From contig PLZZ01000233.1 in assembly GCA_003153585.1 (NCBI GenBank), positions 15,274 through 22,699 on the forward strand: a stretch of DNA of 7,426 nt, written 5' to 3'. This DNA is from Acidobacteriota bacterium. Lineage in GTDB: Bacteria > Acidobacteriota > Terriglobia > Acidiferrales > UBA7541. Shown one piece after another: positions 6,753-7,426 of this stretch. The notes under the pieces are model-generated. The model searched no databases. It saw nothing but the letters and a program-made list of their open reading frames with translations, and was not told where the DNA came from. A program made the translations under genes and the position numbers. Position 1 is the first letter of the stretch, and the number at the start of each line of letters is the position of its first letter.

Positions 6753-7426
6753 GTGCGAGGTCGTAATCTAACGTCAGGTTTTTCCCGAGCGCTGGCGCTT
6801 GTGGGCTCACTTCTGCTTTGCTCTTTAGGCGCACAGGCCGCTGGTACACCCATTCCGCACGGCACGTTGGAACTCATCGCCGAGAATCAGTCCACCGCCG
6901 CGGGACATGAACTTTATCTCGGGCTGCATTTTCAACTCGAAAAAGGCTGGCACATCTACTGGGTCAATCCAGGCGATTCGGGCGAGCCGCCTCGCATCAA
7001 ATGGCAGTTGCCGCCGAATACCACCGTCGGGGAGATCGAGTGGCCAACGCCGCGGCGTCTCGGCACGCCTAGCATCGTGGATTTTGGTTACGAGGACGAA
7101 GTGACGCTGATCGTGCCGATCCATGCGCCAGCCAGCCTGAAGTCGCAACAGTCCGCGCAGATCGGCGCCGAGGTAAAAGTCCTGGTCTGCCGCGAAATAT
7201 GCATTCCCGGCAAGGCCCAGCTTTCGCTGACTCTCCCGGTCGAATCACGAGCGGCTGCGCCGGACGCCCGGAACAGCAGCCTGTTCGCTGCTGCGCGCAA
7301 GTCGTTGCCGCGGCCCGCACCGCGGAGCTGGAAATTCAGTGTGGCCGATGCGGGCAACTCCTTCGTGCTCACCGCGAACCTTGGCCATCAAGTCTCGCAG
7401 GCAGTTTTCTTCCCGCTCGCCGAGTC
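6753..7426 (+). CDS. DsbD/ScsB-like thiol:disulfide interchange protein, N-terminal part (3' truncated by window edge)
   Basis: An open frame runs from GTG 6753 to the right edge (224 full codons, no stop). Residues 1-29 are a Sec signal peptide: Arg2, Arg4 and Arg12, a hydrophobic core ALALVGSLLLCSLG, and cleavage after AQA. The mature part matches the periplasmic N-terminal domain of DsbD-type reductases: GWHIYWVNPGDSGEPP, FGYEDEVTLIVPI, and the redox pair CREICIPG with Cys146 and Cys150. In this family the domain passes electrons, received through a membrane domain from cytoplasmic thioredoxin, to periplasmic oxidised thiols. The membrane and C-terminal thioredoxin-like parts would lie beyond the window, so a soluble stand-alone form cannot be excluded. 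The start is chosen for the signal peptide. AAAAGGG (6744-6750) precedes it, but at only 2 bp, which is close for a ribosome binding site. An in-frame GTG at 6801 would give a signal peptide without a charged N-terminus. The frame is closed by a TAG at 6603. Confidence 0.83.
   Translation, partial: MRGRNLTSGFSRALALVGSLLLCSLGAQAAGTPIPHGTLELIAENQSTAAGHELYLGLHFQLEKGWHIYWVNPGDSGEPPRIKWQLPPNTTVGEIEWPTPRRLGTPSIVDFGYEDEVTLIVPIHAPASLKSQQSAQIGAEVKVLVCREICIPGKAQLSLTLPVESRAAAPDARNSSLFAAARKSLPRPAPRSWKFSVADAGNSFVLTANLGHQVSQAVFFPLAE

Noticed and set aside
6511..6771. 86-codon + strand frame spanning the end of the DUF1501 gene and the following gap
   Set aside because: It begins inside the DUF1501 gene, overlaps the start of the DsbD-like gene in a different frame, and shows no domain or signal peptide.

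Overview
The window looks like chromosomal DNA from a soil-type member of the Acidobacteriota. It is GC-rich and densely coded, with every supported gene on the + strand. The assignment rests on three things: the wording of the Ser/Thr kinase (ISHYRIVEKLGGGGMG, then SPEQVRG), the kinase-membrane-TolB/FlgO-like-TPR architecture, and a secreted DUF1800/DUF1501 pair whose first member carries Ig-like and IPT/TIG modules. This is inference from family resemblance; no search was run.

Layout. Positions 1-402 hold the C-terminal effector domain of a TetR-family repressor whose DNA-binding half lies off the left edge. A 65-bp gap follows, with a good sigma70-type promoter (TTGACT, 17-bp spacer, TAAACT) so close to the next ATG that the mRNA should be leaderless or nearly so. 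A short dyad lies between the -35 and -10 boxes. Positions 468-2795 encode a membrane-anchored receptor-like Ser/Thr kinase: cytoplasmic Hanks-type kinase, one transmembrane helix, then a TolB/FlgO-like domain and TPR repeats outside the membrane. The 275-bp gap 2796-3070 has no gene and becomes AT-rich towards its right end.

Positions 3071-6598 form a two-gene operon with a 30-bp gap. A DUF1800 lipoprotein with Ig-like and IPT/TIG domains is followed by a Tat-exported DUF1501 protein of the alkaline-phosphatase-like clan. These two families commonly occur side by side in bacteria and have no settled function. The two proteins appear to leave the cytoplasm by different routes (Sec/lipobox and Tat). 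After a 154-bp gap, positions 6753-7426 hold the start of a secreted DsbD/ScsB-like thiol:disulfide interchange protein, cut by the window's right edge, with a signal peptide and a CREIC cysteine pair.

The shared theme is the cell envelope: a receptor kinase that could sense outside conditions, an exported protein pair, and a periplasmic redox protein. No RNA genes, CRISPR arrays, insertion sequences or convincing intrinsic terminators were seen. The part least explained by known biology is the DUF1800/DUF1501 pair.
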